From: Enoplolaimus lenunculus
Taxonomy: Eukaryota; Nematoda; Enoplea; Enoplida; Thoracostomopsidae
DNA: 64,000 nucleotides
Direction: 5' to 3'
NCBI GenBank assembly: GCA_030248215.1
Contig: JASANG010000787.1
Span: 1-64,000 of the forward strand
The position numbers and the translations under genes are program-made. Positions 34,949-64,000 of this stretch are shown here, in pieces. Under the pieces are notes generated by a model. The model saw only the letters and a program-made list of their open reading frames with translations. It had not been told where the DNA came from and did not search any database. The first letter of the stretch is position 1. Every line of letters begins with the position of its first letter.

Positions 34949-35700
34949 AGCTATATTCACACGTGCAAGATTTTGCTGCCAGAACTTGCAGCTGCAACTT
35001 GCACAAAATACTTGCAGCTGCAAGTATTTGTAAACAATCATAACCTTGATTCTGAATCTTGGCATGAATATGAATAATTTGCAGACCAATGCAATAAATA
35101 TCAAACATAACCTATAATCTTTCAGTTTAGCCAATGATGATAAATGAATTCGACTTGCAGGACTATTCATACCTACGAATTAATTCTTCGCATATATTAA
35201 TTATGAATAACTGGCAGCTGCATGTTTTTCGAATGGATTTTTCAAAAAGCTTGCAGCTGCAAGTTTCAGTTGTAAGATACATTCATGCGCAAAGAAGGCT
35301 GTACTCGAAATTTCTTGACTTGAAAAAGTATTCATTGCGATGCAATCTTTATGTATGCTTAAACATTTAAAACTAGTCTCGTTACTTTCGCCGTCGGCTG
35401 CGAAATATCAAACAAGTTAGATATTTGAATTAATTCACACTTCTTGAATAAATTCAATATGTCTGAATTAATTCAAAAAGCGGTCAGCAACATGTCTTCT
35501 GATTGGCCAATGAAAATGCAAGTGCAAGAAATTCAAGCGATTTGCGACGGCGTTCGCACGTGCGAATTAATTTAATCACATGATTTCTAATGAATAATTT
35601 ACAGCTGCAAGAACTTCAAATCTGCTTTGTGACCAAACTTGCACATGCAAGTTGCACGTTCAAGTTTTTGCGGCAAAAACTTGCACGTGTGCATAGGGCT
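34949..35700. mobile_element. Harbinger-type MITE with CAGCTG palindromes
   Basis: Inverted ends AGCTATATTCACACGTGCAAG (left) and CTTGCACGTGTGCATAGGGCT (right) continue inward with TTTTGC(T/C)GC and AACTTG(C/A)A blocks, and TAA flanks both sides (34946-34948, 35701-35703), the 3-bp duplication of PIF/Harbinger elements. The subterminal zones and interior repeat the palindrome CTTGCAGCTGCAAG. No transposase frame is seen. Confidence 0.75.
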
Positions 35701-36846
35701 TAAAACTATGTAAGATTTCGAAACATAAAAAGCAACCTCCCGGAAAATTCCTGGATCCTTAACAACTGTTAACAACTATGCAACCGCAAGTCTGTATTCG
35801 GTTCAAGGCAACATTAGTTAACCTCGCCTGCTCTTGTAACGGTATATTTCATTTTCGGTTGCACTTGGTTGAAAACCTATAACAGCAAATAGCGTATATA
35901 TACTAGGCATTTAGGCTGCAAACTTGTCTGGTGCTTGTTAAATACTTTAATTTATCAAGAATCAATGATATATTTATTGAAAAATCACATCTATTAAAAA
36001 ACAATACATTAAAGCAAACTTTAAAGCAATTAGGGTATCGTACACTTCCACCATCCACCACGCCTAAACCTAAGCTTAGGTCCAAATCTGAAACTAAGTC
36101 AAAGCTTAATTTCTGCAAAAAAAACTTAAAAATAAACTGCAGGGAAGTGTACAAGAGCAGTTGTTTGTACAACAGAAACTAATTTAACATAGCTTAACAT
36201 TTTAGATAAATGTTGCAAGGCTGTGGGCACGAAAAGCGAAGGGGCACCGCTTCCAGGCAGCAACATCGTCCCAGGCCAAATATGTATTCAAAAGCATAAA
36301 TACCGTTAATTCAATTTAGTAAGGAATCTATATTCAATATCTCGGCCTACAATCACTTAGAGGATATTCAAGTTTGAACTCCAATATTTATTTCAATTTT
36401 GTGCACTTCATCAGTATCCTTGATTGAAAGTATATATCTTAGATGAAAAAATAGAATTTTCATATGAAAAACGTTAACTTACACATGCTAAACGCTGTAT
36501 TATGTGTTCAAAACTGTAATAACAATCGTTACGGCCCTGCAGCCAGAGCGCAGTCAGAGTATCTCAGCCCTCTTACAAAAATTTTGGCCCGATAGTAAAG
36601 TTTTACCTACGCCTGTGTGAAATCCTTTTTTATATCCCCCGATATTTTAGCCCCTGTACCATTGTGAGCTGGCTACGATACTGAATTTTAAGCATAAAAT
36701 TACATATATATCTATTGATTAACATATCACAACCAATGTGTTCTTTTTGTTGCAACCGCAAAATTACGAGCGATTTCAATCTGCTGGCCATGAGTTCACA
36801 AACAAAGCCGAAATCCAAATTTAGATAAAAATTTTACTCGTTTTAG

Positions 36847-37186
36847 TTCCGGTGTAACAACCCATTCGTCTCCGGCCCATATCTTCCTAAGGAAAATGTA
36901 TTTTCATTCTAAAATTTTCTGAAACACTAAACATACATAAATACAAAAAATTTATCTAAAATGTAAGGAATAAATTGAGTGGAGGGAAAAAATAACAGTG
37001 GTGGGGAAAAATGGGTCAGCCTGTTGTGCTAGAAAAAATTTGGTTAGGATGGTAAAAAATGGGCTAGCCCATTTCTTCCCTGGGGAAAGAATGGGCTAGG
37101 CCATTTCTCCCGCGGGGAAAGAATGGGCTAGGCCATTTTTCCCTGGAAAGAAATGGGCTGGGGAAAAATGTGCTGTTACACCGGAA
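36847..37186. repeat. TIR element with palindromic tandem repeats
   Basis: Perfect 13-bp inverted ends TTCCGGTGTAACA / TGTTACACCGGAA enclose, on the right side (37055-37165), about four roughly 32-bp units of GGGGAAAGAATGGGCTAGGCCA type, each containing a palindrome such as AAATGGGCTAGCCCATTT (37057-37074). No target duplication is visible; the family is unknown. It ends about 155 bp from the Lhx1/5 stop codon. Confidence 0.6.
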
Positions 37187-37342
37187 TGCCAATGTAAATT
37201 TACATTAACCATGAGAGTCTGCCACTACACCTAAAGCATAAAGATAAACATAAACGTAAGCATTGATCTCTGTATTGAGTCCAACCGTCATCATGTCTCT
37301 CGGCGGGCAAGCCCTATAATTATCATTGGCCCAAAAGGAAAC

Positions 37343-61567
<24,225 letters not shown>

Positions 61568-62366
61568 TGTTCAAAAAACAGTCCAACTTGGTAAAAGTCC
61601 ATGAAATTAACGATCACTGTGTCGGTTGATGTAGTACATTGTTCAAAACACTATTTGGAATTATATATATTTAAATTTTGAAATGTAGGTATATTACCAG
61701 GCTATAAAAATTAGCCTTATCTTTGTGTTGGTAGTCTGTTGTACTGGGGTCAAGCCAAATCAAAAACATTACAAATTAAATACAGCTGGATTTGACAAAT
61801 TTGCGTTTCCTTACAAGATTCTATTCCTTAATTCAAAATTAAGATTTTTTTCTTGCTTTTTCCAACGTTATTGCGATTTTGTGATATATGTTCGAGTTTG
61901 CACGAAACTCTGCTGAAGATGTTTTTGCTGAATTTCCGCGGTTGGAGCCCAATATTTAAGGATGTTCAATAAAAAAGTATAATTAGCTAGCTAGGATCTG
62001 TACTCTCGCAGAGTGTTGCATACTATACTTGCAGTAAGACTACAGATTAAACTAACAACTATCACACGCTGATTAGATTTTGAGTATATAAAATTTACAC
62101 TAAATTTAAGTTGGCTTACCCTGAATACGCGAAGTCGTGAAATACATTGATAGACGTATTATCGAATTTTTAACAATGAATAAATTTTGCTATTATTGCT
62201 TAAAATCGTCCTATCTATCAATATACCTGTATTGAAAACGCTGTAATTTTTTTAAGTCTTTTTCATGTATGGCCACGTTTTTACCAGTACTGATAATATA
62301 TCCGGTTGATTTTGCAAATTTAGCTACGAGGTTGATCCCTTTTTCCAAAGATGTTAAAGATTGATC
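61568..62366. promoter_or_regulatory. Lhx1/5 upstream region
   Basis: This is the sequence immediately 5' of the Lhx1/5 start codon and should hold its 5' UTR and proximal promoter. I cannot point to a specific promoter element or transcription start, and an upstream non-coding exon is possible. Confidence 0.35.
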
Positions 62367-63060
62367 CAGCACCGGATTAAAGGGGGCGGGGGGCCTTGGC
62401 CCGCGCTTCCCACCGACGAAGACCGACTATATATATGTTTCAGTTGATAACAAACCATAAAAACCACTATGAGATTTTTGGGAAGTACTGATTGTATTCT
62501 ATGACCCGGTTATATAAAAGGGTTTGCAGGATACTTTGCTTTACTTTGAGAAAGCTCTTCGGATTTATCTTGTTTTGATGGTTTCGGTAAAGGTTTGAAA
62601 CCCGGCCGCTAAGCCAATGCCACCTATCCATAGCGGTCCCAAACTTACTGTAATGCGATGGAACGTTGCGTAGCCAAGTTAGCTATATTTGGAATAGCCC
62701 TTTCATTTGCAATCCTTATCCGTCATCACCGAAACATAACAGTGCTTTTCATTAAGCAGACAGACAACTTCTAACCGGCTGCAACCCGGCCGGACCGGGA
62801 CTGGAGTACATTGCAACATGTTTCGGGACCAGGAAACTGTTACACTCCAGCATTTCTGCCCCTGGACAAAAATGGCTGACTTCTCGCACAACCGATGATC
62901 CGAATCGAAAAAAACAGTGCGGGAAAAACGAATTTTTGATAAAATTTCCTTCATTAAAATATGTTATTTTAAACCTTAGTGTACAAAGTAATAATGACTA
63001 TAACAAAAGGGCTGCAAATGATATTCGCCTCGGGTCTCTCACCAGCTTAATCCGGCCCTC
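62367..63060. mobile_element. hAT-type element, CCGGATTAA ends
   Basis: Ends CAGCACCGGATTAAAGG and CAGCTTAATCCGGCCCTC are inverted, and the flanks GATTGATC (62359-62366) and GATTCATC (63061-63068) are an 8-bp duplication with one mismatch. The 694-bp interior is GC-richer than the surroundings and shows no transposase-like frame. Confidence 0.75.
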
Positions 63061-63068
63061 GATTCATC

Positions 63069-64000
63069 CAAATGTTATTTTTGTTAAAAAGATTACAACT
63101 TTGTTATAGGTTGCTCTGACTTACTACTTCATTAAGTATGATTATAAGCTTGTAATTAAACCTGAAAATTTTGCCTCGTATAAATGCTAATTACGTTGCC
63201 CAAAGTTAAAAGCAGCCGTTGTATTAGCGTTGTTTCACAAGTTGCGCTTGTTTAGCCTTTAAGACATCCAAGCTTATCTAAACCTTACTTCTAAAATAAT
63301 ACTCGTAAACTAAAAACAGCAAGTCAATGCCTAGGCAACTTAACTCACTTACTGTAGTCACTAGTCAAGCTTTGCACACTAAACAACATTATTCGATTGA
63401 CGCTCTATCCTCACTTGGACAATAATAAAACAGCGGTCATACAAGCGATTTTGATTGGTTGGAACTGGTAACGACTAAAATAGTGGATCATAAGATAAAA
63501 TTGCCAACCGCTGGCACCCTAAAAAGTACCTCTAGGTCACGTAAATGAATCCAAATAAGGGCTCCGAGAGCGTTATGCTGGCCCCTGCCTTCTATTGTCG
63601 TCCCTGACATGGCGCAGCTTTGAGTATTAGAACTACATTCAATTGGATAGTCAAGAGCTATTTATATACAGTAATCGCATACTCATTCGAAGGTTACATT
63701 ATAACCATGAACTATTCGTTCGAGAAACTATATACAGATGAAGATGTTTTTAGTTTTGGTTTTATACCAACAGTAGTAACTTGGGACAAAGGCGCAGTGG
63801 AGCATTCAACAAAGGGATGAACCACTTACGGGGGCACACTGCTTTAGAAAAACTGAAAATGGGGCGGCCAGATCGTCACCCTCTGATTGCGGCATTGAGT
63901 TTACACAAGTCATACTGGAACAATCTTGGTATCATGCTTCTCTAATGCAATGCTGTACCTTGATTGTAGCAATAAGCAATTTATGAATAGCAGTCGCAGT
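63069..64000. other. No feature recognised
   Basis: No exon, RNA gene or bounded repeat could be supported here. The open frame at 63620-63820 has no family resemblance. Confidence 0.4.

Larger units (their letters stand above)
32043..37342. other. Gene-poor region between NudC and Lhx1/5
   Basis: The first few hundred bases upstream of 32042 should include the NudC promoter; the right side holds the 3' UTR of Lhx1/5. Apart from the repeats listed at 34225, 34949 and 36847 I see nothing supported. The open frame at 33559-33990 has low-complexity composition and no family match. Confidence 0.5.

Overview
The window is AT-rich animal DNA with multi-exon genes, long introns and many short non-autonomous DNA transposons (MITEs). 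Two genes point to a nematode-like ecdysozoan. A collagen ends in the motif [10 protein letters not shown], typical of nematode cuticle collagens, and the LIM domains of an Lhx1/5 protein resemble nematode LIN-11 more than vertebrate LHX1 as I remember those sequences. Long introns (up to 8.6 kb) and TE families of a marine-invertebrate type fit a nematomorph, basal nematode or related lineage better than a compact rhabditid genome. This placement is inference; the species is not identified.

Layout. 1-2890 (+): the last two exons of the collagen gene. 3987-8087 (-) and 12468-18977 (-): two complete head-to-tail paralogous monoamine-oxidase-like genes with six exons each; the four internal exons have identical lengths in both. 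18978-26893: gene-poor DNA with several MITEs and a GC-richer island (about 20940-21960) holding an array of four covarying RNA hairpins. 26894-32042 (-): a complete ten-exon NudC gene with three copies of one hAT-type MITE in its introns. 32043-37342: gene-poor, with a Harbinger-type MITE. 37343-61567 (-): a complete six-exon LIM-homeobox gene of the Lhx1/5 (Lim1, lin-11) class covering 24 kb. 61568-64000: its upstream DNA, with another hAT-type element.

All genes were assembled by reading exons in phase, joining GT-AG splice sites and checking against known family sequences; coding totals are 540 aa and 539 aa (MAO-like), 369 aa (NudC) and 578 aa (Lhx1/5). The genes do not form a pathway: cuticle structure, amine oxidation, dynein/microtubule chaperoning and neural transcription factor.

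Most remaining sequence is repeats. Several MITE families can be bounded exactly by target-site duplications: hAT-type (8 bp), piggyBac-type (TTAA), Tc1/mariner-type (TA) and Harbinger-type (TAA). Observations most worth follow-up are the hairpin array at 21574-21724, the nearly identical inverted MITE copies flanking NudC exons 4-9, the piggyBac-type MITE with a tRNA-Gly-like Pol III promoter, and the collagen with a cuticle-type end plus a PGGR repeat tail.
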